Part shown: positions 28,110 to 37,454 of the stretch, in pieces
Layout: each line of letters begins with the position of its first letter
Position numbering within the stretch: position 1 is the first letter of the stretch
Assembly: GCF_900696085.1 (NCBI RefSeq)
Contig: NZ_CAADFC020000013.1
Span: 186,001 to 250,000, forward strand
Length of the DNA: 64,000 nt
Reading direction: 5' to 3'
From: Bradyrhizobium ivorense
GTDB taxonomy: Bacteria > Pseudomonadota > Alphaproteobacteria > Rhizobiales > Xanthobacteraceae
Notes under the pieces: generated by a model
Databases searched by the model: none
The model's input: only the letters and a program-made list of their open reading frames with translations
What the model was told of the DNA's origin: nothing
Translations under genes and position numbers: made by a program

Positions 28110-29342
28110 CTACCTCGAATTGAACGGAGCCAGCGGGTATTGGAACCCGGCTTCCGCGACTGCTTGCGGCGCGATGACCCGAGGCCTGCCGTTCTGCCCT
28201 TGCAGGATGGTGACGTCACCTCCCATGTTCTGACCATTGGCATCGAACTTGATCCTGCCGCTGGACATCAGGATCGGCGTCATATCGGTCGCCTTGAGCG
28301 CGGCATGAACGGCGGCGGATTCGGCAGACCCCGCGCGGCTGACGGCATCCGCAACGATTTGGACCGCCTCAAACGCGCATCCGGAATTTGCATCGAGCCA
28401 GTCGTTTGGATAGTCGGATGCAAACTGCCTGAGGATCGCTGCAGCGTCCGGAGCCTTGGGATTGTACCAGAACGTCGAAAGGATCGCGCCGTCACCGTAT
28501 TTGCCCAGCGCGTCGTAATACGCCTTGTCCTGCACGCCATTTGAGTTGGGGGAGAAGATCATCTTCGGATTCCAGCCCTGCTTGACGCATTCCCGGACGA
28601 TCATGATGGCGTCGTTGACACGCGTCACCGAGACCAACGCGTCGGCTCCCGAGGCTTTCGCCTTGGCGAGCTCGACCGACAGATCCTTGGCTTTCTCATC
28701 GTAGGGAATGTATTGGCTGATCTTCAAGGGAACATCGACCTCCTTCCAGGCCTGATCGATGCTTGCCGCGGTTGATTGCCCCATCGTGTTGTTGAGATGC
28801 ATGACGGCCGCACTGGTCGGCGCATCCTTGAGCGACGACAACAGCGCCTTCAACTCAAGCAGGGACTTCCTGACGACCGTCAGCGACGTGGGATAATAGC
28901 GAAACACCTGGGTGAAGCCCTGAGACGTGACTTGGGTCGCGCTCGCGATATGCACCACCATCGGAACCTTCGCGACCTCAGCTGCCTGCAGCGCCGATAT
29001 GGTCGCGCCGGAGTCCCAGGCCCCGATCAGGATCGTGCAGCCCTGCCGGATCAGGTTCTCGGCGGCAATTCGGCCGTTCTCCGGTCTGCTTTGCGTGTCC
29101 GCATGGACAATGTCCATGTCTATTCCGAACTTCCCCTTGGCGAACTTGGCGCCGAGGTCGATGCCCCGGACGCACGCCTGGCCCGGAAACGCCAGAACGC
29201 CGCTACTCGGATTGATCGCACCGACCCGCACCTTACCGGGAAACGCTGCCGTTGCCGGCCGCGATACCAGTCCGACGGCGGCGCCAATGCCACTGCCGAG
29301 CAGCGCGCGGCGCGTTAGACCAGTTCCGCTGCGATTCCTCAT
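28110..29342 (-). CDS. ABC transporter substrate-binding protein (branched-chain amino acid type)
   Basis: 410 residues; periplasmic ligand-binding protein of the LivJ/Peripla_BP_6 type. The start at ATG 29342 gives a twin-arginine-like signal (GLTRRALLGSGIGAAVG) with cleavage near ATA. The mature part has RVGAINPSSGVLAFPGQACV at the front and the lobe-2 segment PILMSSGRIKFDANGQNMGG near the end. It is last in the minus-strand operon, downstream of the acyl-CoA synthetase by 82 bases, while the membrane and ATPase subunits are 6-9 kb upstream. In this family the ligand is often an aromatic or short-chain carboxylate rather than an amino acid; the neighbouring CoA enzymes support this. Confidence 0.9.
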   Translation of the reverse strand: MRNRSGTGLTRRALLGSGIGAAVGLVSRPATAAFPGKVRVGAINPSSGVLAFPGQACVRGIDLGAKFAKGKFGIDMDIVHADTQSRPENGRIAAENLIRQGCTILIGAWDSGATISALQAAEVAKVPMVVHIASATQVTSQGFTQVFRYYPTSLTVVRKSLLELKALLSSLKDAPTSAAVMHLNNTMGQSTAASIDQAWKEVDVPLKISQYIPYDEKAKDLSVELAKAKASGADALVSVTRVNDAIMIVRECVKQGWNPKMIFSPNSNGVQDKAYYDALGKYGDGAILSTFWYNPKAPDAAAILRQFASDYPNDWLDANSGCAFEAVQIVADAVSRAGSAESAAVHAALKATDMTPILMSSGRIKFDANGQNMGGDVTILQGQNGRPRVIAPQAVAEAGFQYPLAPFNSR

Positions 29343-29424
29343 CTGACCTTCCCCCTTGGTTGGTTCTAAACAAATTGCCGGCAAGCCGCGACGCGGTCGT
29401 CACGCGTGCGCCTGGCCCTTCAAA

Positions 29425-31296
29425 TCACGTCTTCATCTCAGCCTTGACGAGGTTGTCTTCACTCTCGTCATAAAGCGTATCGATCAGCGAGCGGTACCTC
29501 TCCATGATCTGCTTCCGGCGCTTCTTCCGCGTCGGCGTCATCACGCCGTTCTCGGGAGAGAGTTCTTCCGGCAGGATCCGGAACGCCTTGATCTGCTCGG
29601 CCCTGGCCAGCTTGCTGTTCGCCTTGCCGATCTCCCCCTCAATCATCCGAACGACGATTTCGGAGTTCGCCAGATCGGAGTACTGCGCGATCCGAAGGTC
29701 GCGCGACCTCGCCCATTCCATCGTCGCGATCGCATTGACTTCGATCAATGCAGTGAGGTACTTCTTGCCTTCGCCGATCACCGCGGCCTCGGAGATGAAC
29801 GGACTGTGCCGGATCTCGTTTTCGATCTGCGTCGGGCTGATGGACTTCCCGTTGGAGGTGTTGATGATCTCCTTTTTCCGGTCGACCAGCTTGAAGAGGC
29901 CTGTCGGCCCGATGTCCACGATATCTCCGGTGTAGAGCCACCCGTCGCGCAGCGCAGACCTGGTTTCCTCCGGCTTGTTCCAATACCCGACAAAGAGCCC
30001 CGGCCCGCGAACGATCATTTCCCTGTCTTCGAGAATCGCCGTCTCCCAGGCGGCATCATGCAGGGGCACGCCGACCGTGCCGGCCTCCGGCCATTCCGCC
30101 ATCTGAACCAGGTTGGCTCCGACCAGTTCCGTTTGGCCGTAACATTCCTTCAACTGCAGTCCCCATAGCTGCCACAGCGACATCAGTTCAGACGGCATCG
30201 CCGCTGACGACGTGTAGCAGACCGTGAGATCCTCGAAGCCGACCTCGGCAAGTAGAGGGCGGAAGATCTGATCCTGGCAAACGGCGAAGAGCGCCGATAT
30301 CAGGGGATCCGGCGCGGCGCCGGCCTGTCGATCGTCAAGCGCCTTGCGGGCGATCGTCATCGCAAACTGGTAGTCTTGCTTCTGCTTCGCCGATCCGGCA
30401 TGGACCTTGCTGAGGATTTGCGTGGCAAATCGCTGATAGAAGCGGGGCGGCGCCGTGAAGTAGGTCGGCCTCACCTCCTTGATCGTTTGGGCGAACTCCG
30501 CGCTGGTCTCGCCAAAATGCGGCACCATCCGGGCCAGCAGGGGCAACGTGGTTGCTTGCGCGCGGGCGACCGTATGCGACATCGGCAGGTGCACGACCAG
30601 CCGATGCGTGTCGGAACGCATCCGCGGGGTGAACGTCGTGATGCTGTGCGCGCCGGCGAGCAACGACAGATGGGTCAGCATCGCGCCCTTCGGAAAGCCC
30701 GTGGTGCCGGATGTGTATCCGATGCTGACCAGATCGCTCGCCTTTGCCTTCGCAACCTGGGTTCGAAGAAATTCGTCGGTGTCGACCGAGTTCTTCTCGC
30801 AAAAGGATCTGAGAGAGACGACGTTGGCGGCCGCAGCGGCGGCGCTCCACTCCGGATCGAGCACGATGATCTTGCGCAACCCTTCGGCCTGGCCGGACGC
30901 CAGGACGATATCGAGCTGAAGCTCACTGCCGACGAAGATGAAAGACGCGCCGGAATCGCTGAGGTAATAGCCGACTTCTTCGGGCGAGGACGTAAAGTAC
31001 ACGCCGACCGTGACCCCGCCTGCGCAGATCGTCGCCATGTCGGCGAGAAGCCATTCCTGGGACACATCCCCCATGATGGCCGCACGATCGCCGCGCTTGA
31101 ACCCCGCGTTCCGCAGGGCGGCCGCCAGATCGGCCACTTGATCCGAGTACTGCCGCCAGGTCGTGGCGATCCATTCACCACGACGCTTTTGCTTGTATGC
31201 GACCATCTCGGGCCGCTCGGCTCTTCGCGCGCTCAGGAGCTGCGGAATGGTCACGTCGACGAGTTGGGCTCCCGACGTGAAGGATTCGACGTCCAT
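29425..31296 (-). CDS. AMP-dependent acyl-CoA synthetase (long-chain FadD15-like)
   Basis: 623 residues. Activates a carboxylic acid with ATP and CoA. The ATP-binding P-loop is YTSGTTGFPKGAMLTHLS, the hinge region has GWLYTGDIVDIGPTGLFKLV and the C-terminal lobe has KSISPTQIENEIRHSPFISE. The long form with an N-terminal GEWIATTWRQY segment is that of bacterial long-chain/AMP-forming synthetases of the FadD15/FACL5 type. The ATG at 31296 is one base after the stop of the upstream enoyl-CoA hydratase, so they are co-translated. It would activate the imported compound or an intermediate of the island pathway (inference). Confidence 0.92.
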   Translation of the reverse strand: MDVESFTSGAQLVDVTIPQLLSARRAERPEMVAYKQKRRGEWIATTWRQYSDQVADLAAALRNAGFKRGDRAAIMGDVSQEWLLADMATICAGGVTVGVYFTSSPEEVGYYLSDSGASFIFVGSELQLDIVLASGQAEGLRKIIVLDPEWSAAAAAANVVSLRSFCEKNSVDTDEFLRTQVAKAKASDLVSIGYTSGTTGFPKGAMLTHLSLLAGAHSITTFTPRMRSDTHRLVVHLPMSHTVARAQATTLPLLARMVPHFGETSAEFAQTIKEVRPTYFTAPPRFYQRFATQILSKVHAGSAKQKQDYQFAMTIARKALDDRQAGAAPDPLISALFAVCQDQIFRPLLAEVGFEDLTVCYTSSAAMPSELMSLWQLWGLQLKECYGQTELVGANLVQMAEWPEAGTVGVPLHDAAWETAILEDREMIVRGPGLFVGYWNKPEETRSALRDGWLYTGDIVDIGPTGLFKLVDRKKEIINTSNGKSISPTQIENEIRHSPFISEAAVIGEGKKYLTALIEVNAIATMEWARSRDLRIAQYSDLANSEIVVRMIEGEIGKANSKLARAEQIKAFRILPEELSPENGVMTPTRKKRRKQIMERYRSLIDTLYDESEDNLVKAEMKT

Positions 31297-31297
31297 A

Positions 31298-32077
31298 TCA
31301 CCGCTCCGCGAAGCGCTTCCGCTTCTCAGCGAAGGCGGCGACGGCCTCGCGGCGCTCGGGCAACGCGAAGGTCAGCATCTCCAGCGCGGCCGAGGTATCG
31401 AGCACCAGATGCGCGTACTGCTTGATGATCTTGTTGACGCTGTACTTCGTCCAGATGATCGATTCCCGGGGACCGCCTGCCAGCAACTCGGCGTACTCGA
31501 TCGCGGCGTCCTTGACGTCCCTGCTCAATACGACCTCGTTGATCATGCCCATGGCGGCCGCCTTCTCGGCGGAAATGAACTCTCCCGTCATGAGGTAGTG
31601 CTTGGCACGGACCGGCCCCATCAGTAGCGGCCAGATCACGGCGCCGCCGTCACCGGCGACCACGCCCGCCGTCACATGCGTATCGGCGAATCGCGCGGTG
31701 GGACTTGCGAAGATGACATCGCAAAACAGGGCAAGCGTCGCTCCGAGCCCGACGGCGACGCCGTTGACGGCAGCAACGACCGGTACCTCGACCTCGAGCA
31801 TGTTGCGAATCAAGTGACGCCCGCTCCGCGTCGCCGACGGCAGCGGGCCCTTGTCGAGCGACTTCTGGTCGCCGCCCGAGCAGAAGCCACGCCCAGCGCC
31901 GGTCAGCACGATCGCGCGGACGTCCTTGTCGTGATCCAGCTCGACGAAAGCCCGCTCCAGCTCCTCGTGCATGTCCCAATTGATCGCATTGAGGATTTCC
32001 GGCCGGTTCATCGTTACGACGGCGACGCCGCTGGCGCGCTTCTCGACGAGCAGATATTTGTAGCTATGCTGTGGCAT
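31298..32077 (-). CDS. Enoyl-CoA hydratase/isomerase family protein
   Basis: 259 residues, crotonase superfamily. The oxyanion-hole segments are GAGRGFCSGGDQKSL and VNGVAVGLGATLALFCDVIF. The usual second catalytic Glu lies in a region reading FADTHVTAGVVAGDGGAVIW, where Asp appears in its place, so hydratase activity is not certain; isomerase, hydrolase or dehydrogenase variants of the fold are possible. ATG 32077. It sits 30 bases after the luciferase-like monooxygenase and one base before the synthetase in the operon. Confidence 0.9.
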   Translation of the reverse strand: MPQHSYKYLLVEKRASGVAVVTMNRPEILNAINWDMHEELERAFVELDHDKDVRAIVLTGAGRGFCSGGDQKSLDKGPLPSATRSGRHLIRNMLEVEVPVVAAVNGVAVGLGATLALFCDVIFASPTARFADTHVTAGVVAGDGGAVIWPLLMGPVRAKHYLMTGEFISAEKAAAMGMINEVVLSRDVKDAAIEYAELLAGGPRESIIWTKYSVNKIIKQYAHLVLDTSAALEMLTFALPERREAVAAFAEKRKRFAER

Positions 32078-32107
32078 TGGATTCTCCGTCCTGTGTTTCC
32101 TTGGTGC

Positions 32108-33238
32108 TCACTTCTGCGGTCGCATGGCGCGGATTTGCGCCAGAATGTCGTCCGTCGGCCGCACGACGTTGTTCCTGTCGTTGAAGTGCGGAATGATGTA
32201 GCGGCCGCACATCTCGATCGCTTCCATGATCTTCTCGTGGTTCACCGAGTCGAGATGGAGCAGCACCTCGTCGATTCCGAGCGCCTGGAACTTCTCGATC
32301 TGGCGAATGACGGTGTCGGGACTCCCGCATACGGTGGTCGCCGAATGGTTCAGCAGGTAATCCCAGTCCCGTCCGGCGCGCTCCATGGCTGGCACGCTCT
32401 CGTTCATGTATGCGTAGTCATCGGCAAGCTTCGCCAGGCGGGGATAGGCATCGGTGGAGATCCTCGCGTAGTGCATCAGCGCTTCGGCGTAGTCTTCCTT
32501 CGCCTTCTGATCCGACGAGCCGATGCCGAAGAACAGCGGAAGGCCAACGCGGGGCCGCGGGAGCGGCCCCTGCTCGTCACGCTTCCAGGCGCGACGATAC
32601 GTGTTGAGAAGCTTGTCCTGGACTTCCCAGCCCTGGTAGATCGAGTTGCTCATCACGGCGAGGCCTTCGGAGCCGGCCCAGCCATGACTGCGCTCGCTGG
32701 TCGCGGCGATGCCGATGACCGGATGCGGCTTCTGCATGGGCTTCGGCACGAGCATCCGCGGCGGGATCTGGTAGTACTTGCCTTCGAACGTGAAGATGTC
32801 CTCGCGCATCGATTTCTTCAGAAGCGCAATGCCCTCTTCCATCTGGGCAAGCGTCTCATTGGGATCGACGTTGAAGGCACGCATCGCGATGGTCGTGTTG
32901 GCGCGGCCAGCATAAAACTCCATGCGGCCATGCGAGAGGATATCGGTAACGGCCAGCCGCTCCGCGGATCGCAGCGCGTGGTTGATTTTCTGCGGCATCA
33001 GGGTGACCGCCGATCGCAGCTTCACGCGCGAGGTCACCGCGGCAAGATAGCCGTACACCACTTCGGGAGCGGAGCTCGAGATGCCGCCGAGCGCCACGTG
33101 TTGCTCGGACAGCGCGACGCAGTCGAAGCCCATCTTCTCTGCGAGGCGCACCTCGTCGACCAGTTCATGAAGCCGGCGCGCGTAGCTCTGCCCGACCTGG
33201 GTTTCCTGCTCCGACCAGAAGCCGAACGAAAGTGCCAT
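32108..33238 (-). CDS. LLM-class flavin-dependent monooxygenase
   Basis: 376 residues with the bacterial luciferase-like TIM barrel. Motifs: YARRLHELVDEVRLAEKMGF, CVALSEQHVALGGISSSAPE, SHGRMEFYAGRA and HPVIGIAATSERSHGWAGSE. Uses reduced flavin, supplied by a separate reductase, to oxygenate an organic substrate. A flavin reductase gene lies at 38335-38862 in the same operon and is the natural partner (inference). Related enzymes open heterocycles, desulfonate, or perform Baeyer-Villiger-type oxidation. The ATG at 33238 follows a roughly 200-base gap to the creatininase-family gene, so an internal promoter is possible. Confidence 0.92.
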   Translation of the reverse strand: MALSFGFWSEQETQVGQSYARRLHELVDEVRLAEKMGFDCVALSEQHVALGGISSSAPEVVYGYLAAVTSRVKLRSAVTLMPQKINHALRSAERLAVTDILSHGRMEFYAGRANTTIAMRAFNVDPNETLAQMEEGIALLKKSMREDIFTFEGKYYQIPPRMLVPKPMQKPHPVIGIAATSERSHGWAGSEGLAVMSNSIYQGWEVQDKLLNTYRRAWKRDEQGPLPRPRVGLPLFFGIGSSDQKAKEDYAEALMHYARISTDAYPRLAKLADDYAYMNESVPAMERAGRDWDYLLNHSATTVCGSPDTVIRQIEKFQALGIDEVLLHLDSVNHEKIMEAIEMCGRYIIPHFNDRNNVVRPTDDILAQIRAMRPQK

Positions 33239-33440
33239 CTTCTAAAATCCTCTGGGAATTTCTCGATGGCAAATCGTCTCACAAGCGCAGCAACATTTTC
33301 GTCCGAATGCTGGGCGCGCGCGTATGACTTTCCAAATATTGTGCTGTCCGCAGGCGGATCGCATCCACTCCCTGGCTAGCGCGCGCACGCGGCTTCCCGC
33401 GCCTGACGGCACGGAGGAGGTGAAACAAGGGAGGGGCGCC

Positions 33441-34208
33441 TTATTTGCCGAACGAGGCGGCCAGAAGCTCCGCTATCGCCGCGAGGCACCGCTCGCCGAT
33501 CTCTACAGTCGATCCATGCGGATCACCGATGATGCCGTTGCGCGTGACGGACTGGATCCCGTTCTTCCACATCAACTGAAGTTGCTCTTCGGATAGAGCG
33601 CCCAGGTGCCCGACCTCAAAGCGATCCAGCCGCACGCTTTCGGGGCGGAGTCGCATCATCAGGGATGTCTCGGCAATGTCGGCATGGCCGCCGACCGCAT
33701 TCGGGTCACCCCCGGCATCCCTGACGGCACGTCGCCACCCGTCGATCCAGGCAGTTGCATCGCAGAACGCGTCGATCTCAACGTCCGGCGGAACGCGCTG
33801 CCTTAGCCGAGGAAGCATGTCGCGCAAGACGGGGAAGTTTCCGATATGACCGGAGAACAGCAGAATCCGCCTGAAACCATGCCTTGCGAGACTTGTGCAA
33901 TAGTCCAGACAGATTGCTTCAAAAGTCTCCGCTCGAAGGGAGATGGTGCCTGATAGGGCGAGATGGTGGGCGGAACAGCCGACCCTGATCGTCGGAGCGA
34001 TCAGGGTCCTGCCGAGATGTTGCGCCACTTTTACCGCGAGAGCATCCGCGTGATCGGCATCCATGCAAAGCGGAAGATGCGGCCCATGCTGCTCGATTGC
34101 GCCGCACGGAATCAGAACCGTCAAATATCCCTGCGCCAGAGCTGCCGACACTTCCTCGAAGGTCATGAGCTCCTGGCGCGCTTCTTCTGGGGATGCCAGC
34201 TCGGCCAT
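33441..34208 (-). CDS. Creatininase-family amidohydrolase
   Basis: 255 residues. The metal-binding pattern of the family is present: IPCGAIEQHGPHLPLCMDAD (Glu, His and Asp ligands), HHLALSGTISLRAETFEAIC and RILLFSGHIGNFP, with a later GGHADIAETSLMMRLRPESV providing His and Glu. Family members hydrolyse creatinine and other cyclic amides or formamide-type bonds, and some act in cofactor and inositol pathways. A ring-opening or amide hydrolysis step after the monooxygenase is likely (inference). ATG 34208 directly follows the upstream enoyl-CoA hydratase stop at 34209, so the two are translationally linked. Confidence 0.9.
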   Translation of the reverse strand: MAELASPEEARQELMTFEEVSAALAQGYLTVLIPCGAIEQHGPHLPLCMDADHADALAVKVAQHLGRTLIAPTIRVGCSAHHLALSGTISLRAETFEAICLDYCTSLARHGFRRILLFSGHIGNFPVLRDMLPRLRQRVPPDVEIDAFCDATAWIDGWRRAVRDAGGDPNAVGGHADIAETSLMMRLRPESVRLDRFEVGHLGALSEEQLQLMWKNGIQSVTRNGIIGDPHGSTVEIGERCLAAIAELLAASFGK

Positions 34209-34976
34209 TCATGTCTTCCTTGAACTCTTCGAGAGAAAGCGGGCACGCGCGTCCGCCGAACTCCCCTCGGTCAAATAGGCGCTGAGATCCTCGATCGTCA
34301 CCGCCTCGAGGGAAGCGTCATCCATCTGTCCCGTCAAGTTCAACGAGCGCTTGATCGCAGCGAACAGCTTTTGGTCCTTGCCGCGAAGATGCCTGCATAC
34401 CTCCACGCCGCGGGACATCACGTCCGTGCCAGCCGCGATCTCGTTGATCGCGCCGATTTCGAGCGCTTTCCGGGCGTCGCACAACTCTCCCCAATAGAGC
34501 AGGGCCTGCGCCGCCCGAAGGCCGAGCTTCCCGACCGCCCGCCGCATACCCTTGGCCGCAGGCAAGAGGCCGTGGTTTATTTCCGGAAACCCAACCATGC
34601 ACGCGGGATCCGCGACGACGTAATCGGCGTGAAGGAGAAACTCCAGCGCGCCTCCGACCGCGTAGCCGCGGACCGCACACACGAGCGGGCCCGGATATCG
34701 GTCCATCTCGCACAACAGCGCATGGAAGTCTCTCATCCGGGGCCTCGATATCTCGAGGCCGGCCACTTCCTTGATATCGCCACCCGCGCTGAAGAAGCGC
34801 TCGCCTGCGCCAGTCAAGACGATGCCTGGTGGCGATGCTTGCGCAGACAGTGCACGAATGGCATCCAGCAAACGCCTGACCAGACCGTTGTTCAGAGCAT
34901 TTGCCGGCGGCCTGTTCATTGTCATCGTGACTATATCGAGATCGCGCTCGACCAGAAGGGTATCGTCGTTGTCCAT
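34209..34976 (-). CDS. Second enoyl-CoA hydratase/isomerase family protein
   Basis: 255 residues of the crotonase fold. GAGERFFSAGGDIKEVAGLE and VRGYAVGGALEFLLHADYVV are the oxyanion-hole segments, and VGFPEINHGLLPAAKGMRRA carries Glu at a catalytic position, unlike the paralogue at 31298. It has the usual C-terminal helices. With the paralogue and the synthetase it gives two CoA-ester transformation steps. The ATG at 34976 starts 9 bases after the livF-like stop; it precedes the creatininase gene immediately. Confidence 0.9.
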   Translation of the reverse strand: MDNDDTLLVERDLDIVTMTMNRPPANALNNGLVRRLLDAIRALSAQASPPGIVLTGAGERFFSAGGDIKEVAGLEISRPRMRDFHALLCEMDRYPGPLVCAVRGYAVGGALEFLLHADYVVADPACMVGFPEINHGLLPAAKGMRRAVGKLGLRAAQALLYWGELCDARKALEIGAINEIAAGTDVMSRGVEVCRHLRGKDQKLFAAIKRSLNLTGQMDDASLEAVTIEDLSAYLTEGSSADARARFLSKSSRKT

Positions 34977-34985
34977 AACGAGAGA

Positions 34986-35705
34986 CTACATTCCGAGATA
35001 TGCGCGTTGAATCTCGGTGTTGCTCAACAATTCGCTGCTTGATCCCTGGAGAACGATCGAGCCGTTCTCCAGGACATAGCCACGACTGCTCAACGCGAGG
35101 GATTTCGCGACATTCTGCTCGACCAGCAGCACCGTGATCCCCTCCTCGTGCAAACGCTTCACCACGCCGAACATTACATCGGTCAGGGCGGGCGACAGCC
35201 CAATTGACGGCTCGTCGAACATCACGATGTCAGGGTTCGCCATAATAGCGCGTCCGATCGCCAACATCTGCTGCTCGCCGCCGGACAAGGTGCCGGCAAG
35301 CTGCCGCCGGCGCTCTCGAAGCCTCTCGAACAACCGATAGACGAACTCGAGGGTTTCGAGCCGGGTGGCCTTCGCGCGCTTGAGCGATCCGCCGAGGAGC
35401 AGATTGTGCTCGACGGAAAGGCCGCCAAAAATCTGCCGGCCTTCGGCGACCTGCGCAATACCGCGCTCGCAGATCTCCCACGGCGGCATCCCCGCAATAT
35501 CGACGCCGTTCATCTTCACGACACCACCCGAAGACGGAACGATGCCCGAGATCGACCGGATCAGCGAGGTCTTTCCAGCGCCATTGGCACCTACGACACA
35601 GATCAGCTCGCCCCTGCGGATCTGCAGCGAGACGCCGTTCAGGGCATTTGACCCGTCATACGCAACACAAAGCCCGTCGATCGACAACAACGCCGCATCA
35701 AGCAT
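34986..35705 (-). CDS. livF: ABC transporter ATP-binding protein, LivF type
   Basis: 239 residues. Walker A VVGANGAGKTSLIRSISG, Q-loop region, signature TLSGGEQQMLAIGRAIMANP, Walker B DIVMFDEPSIGLSPA and H-loop VLLVEQN are complete. The short form without a C-terminal extension is that of LivF. ATG 35705 overlaps the livG stop by 8 bases. It powers uptake with LivG across the inner membrane. The name follows operon order and subfamily; the ligand need not be a branched-chain amino acid. Confidence 0.92.
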   Translation of the reverse strand: MLDAALLSIDGLCVAYDGSNALNGVSLQIRRGELICVVGANGAGKTSLIRSISGIVPSSGGVVKMNGVDIAGMPPWEICERGIAQVAEGRQIFGGLSVEHNLLLGGSLKRAKATRLETLEFVYRLFERLRERRRQLAGTLSGGEQQMLAIGRAIMANPDIVMFDEPSIGLSPALTDVMFGVVKRLHEEGITVLLVEQNVAKSLALSSRGYVLENGSIVLQGSSSELLSNTEIQRAYLGM

Positions 35706-36423
35706 GGAAGCCCGTCCCCAGATAGCTTTCGAGCACCTTGGGGTCAGCGACCACCTCGGCCGGGCTCCCTTCGGCAATTTTGGTGCCATGGTGAAGTACC
35801 ACGACGCGCGAGGCGATCTCCATCACGATCCGCATGACGTGCTCGACCAGAAGGATCGTCAGGCCGGTTTCCGCAAGCCGCTGCAGCACCCGAACCACGC
35901 TCGCGGCCTCGGTGGGCCGCAGCCCCGCCATCACCTCGTCCAGCAGCAGCAGCTTGGGCCGCGTGGAGAGCGCCTTGGCGGTCTCAAGCATCTTCCGATC
36001 GGGCAACGTCAGCTGGTCGGTCCTCGCATCGGCCTTGCCGGCAAGCCCGACGTTTTCAAGCGACTCATACGCCTTCGATCTGGCTTCTCCCACGCTGCTG
36101 GTCCAGCTGAAAGCGCCGACCATTGCGTTCTCAAGCACGGACATATCGCGCATCGGCCGCACAATCTGGAATGTCCGCGCGATGCCCATCCTGCAGACGG
36201 CTTCAGGCGGCATGTTCTCGATCGGGCGTCCTTCGAAGAACACTTGCCCGCTGGTCGGCCGCATCGCGCCCGCCACGAGATTGAAGCACGTTGTCTTCCC
36301 TGCCCCGTTCGGCCCGATCAGCGCGGTGATCCGGCCGGCTCCCAGTGCGAAACTGACATTGTTCACCGCGACCAGGCCGCCGAACGAACGGGAGAGACTC
36401 CTGACTTCGAGCAGGCTCGTCAT
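35698..36423 (-). CDS. livG: ABC transporter ATP-binding protein, LivG type
   Basis: 241 residues. Walker A LIGPNGAGKTTCFNLVAGAM, the LivG-type segment RMGIARTFQIVRPMRDMSVL, a signature-loop sequence LTLPDRKMLETAKAL (degenerate compared with LSGGQ) and Walker B PKLLLLDEVMAGLRPTEA. The degraded signature is common in LivG proteins. The start ATG at 36423 overlaps the livM stop (ATGA), and the stop overlaps livF. It forms the ATPase heterodimer with LivF. Confidence 0.92.
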   Translation of the reverse strand: MTSLLEVRSLSRSFGGLVAVNNVSFALGAGRITALIGPNGAGKTTCFNLVAGAMRPTSGQVFFEGRPIENMPPEAVCRMGIARTFQIVRPMRDMSVLENAMVGAFSWTSSVGEARSKAYESLENVGLAGKADARTDQLTLPDRKMLETAKALSTRPKLLLLDEVMAGLRPTEAASVVRVLQRLAETGLTILLVEHVMRIVMEIASRVVVLHHGTKIAEGSPAEVVADPKVLESYLGTGFHA

Positions 36424-37454
36424 TCTTCGGCCTTCCTCGGTTGCGGAAGCCACACCCGCGACGGCAGCTGGATTGCCTTGCACAGCCGCACGATCGCCGG
36501 CCAGATGCCGTCGGGCAAGCACCAGACGACCAGGATCAACACGACGCCGTATGCGATGTTGTTCAGCCCCGGGACCCGAACACTATCGCCGAGTGCACTC
36601 ATCATATGGTTCAGGGGAATAGCCGTGAGCGACCCGACCAGCGGACCGAATGTCGTGCCCAGACCGCCAACCACGGGTCCGATCAGCACATCAACCGAGA
36701 GGCCCATACCCATGATCGAATCCGGAAAGATCGATCCCTGCACGAGCGCCAGAATTCCACCACCCGCGGCCGCAGCAGCCGCCGATATCGCGATCACGAG
36801 GATCTTGTGCCGGAATGTGCGGACGCCGAGCGCGCGTGCCGCCTGCTCGTCGTCCCGCATCGCTCGCCAGACATATCCGAGGTACGATCGCAAGATAAGT
36901 TCAGTTCCCGCGATCCCCAGCGCCGCCAGGGCAAGCGCGACAAAATAGTAGAAGCGCGCGTCTCCGCGGAGCATTGCAATATCGATCGCGTTGGTCGGTG
37001 CGGGAAAGAACAGCCCCTGCATTGCGCCGACGAACTCCCAGCCGCTAAACATGATCCTCGCGAACTCCGCGGCGGCGATCGTCAGCAGCGCGAAATAGAT
37101 TCCACGCACCTCGAACCGGAAGCTCAGCCAAGCCAGCACCGCGCCAACGGATCCGGCGATGAACATTCCGAGCAGGAGGCCTATCCACGGCGAAATGCCG
37201 AACTTGACGTCGAGGACGGCGACTGAATAAGCCCCGAGGCCGACAAAAAGCGCATGACCGATCGACAATTGGCCACCGATACCGAGCATCAAACTCCAGG
37301 ATTGGCCAAGGAACGTGAACAGCAATACGATCGTCATCAACGAGATGAGGTACGGATTTGCGAGAGCACCGGCCAGAGCAAGAATCACGAACACCAGTGC
37401 TCCGGCAAGCCAGCGGTTCGACTCAGTTGCACCCTCAAATCTCTTTTGCACCAA
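36420..37454 (-). CDS. livM: ABC transporter permease, LivM type
   Basis: 344 residues, about 8-10 membrane helices, with the LivM-type coupling segment VWRAMRDDEQAARALGVRTF, then RHKILVIAISA. The start is TTG 37454 or the next codon GTG 37451; both overlap the end of livH by about 20 bases, which indicates translational coupling. It pairs with LivH to form the transmembrane channel. N-terminal MVQKRFEGATESNRWLAGAL. Confidence 0.9.
   Translation of the reverse strand: MVQKRFEGATESNRWLAGALVFVILALAGALANPYLISLMTIVLLFTFLGQSWSLMLGIGGQLSIGHALFVGLGAYSVAVLDVKFGISPWIGLLLGMFIAGSVGAVLAWLSFRFEVRGIYFALLTIAAAEFARIMFSGWEFVGAMQGLFFPAPTNAIDIAMLRGDARFYYFVALALAALGIAGTELILRSYLGYVWRAMRDDEQAARALGVRTFRHKILVIAISAAAAAAGGGILALVQGSIFPDSIMGMGLSVDVLIGPVVGGLGTTFGPLVGSLTAIPLNHMMSALGDSVRVPGLNNIAYGVVLILVVWCLPDGIWPAIVRLCKAIQLPSRVWLPQPRKAEE

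Noticed and set aside
31676..33379. Long plus-strand frame of about 567 codons opposite the LLM and hydratase genes
   Set aside because: Antisense to recognised genes on the minus strand, with no domain and atypical composition.
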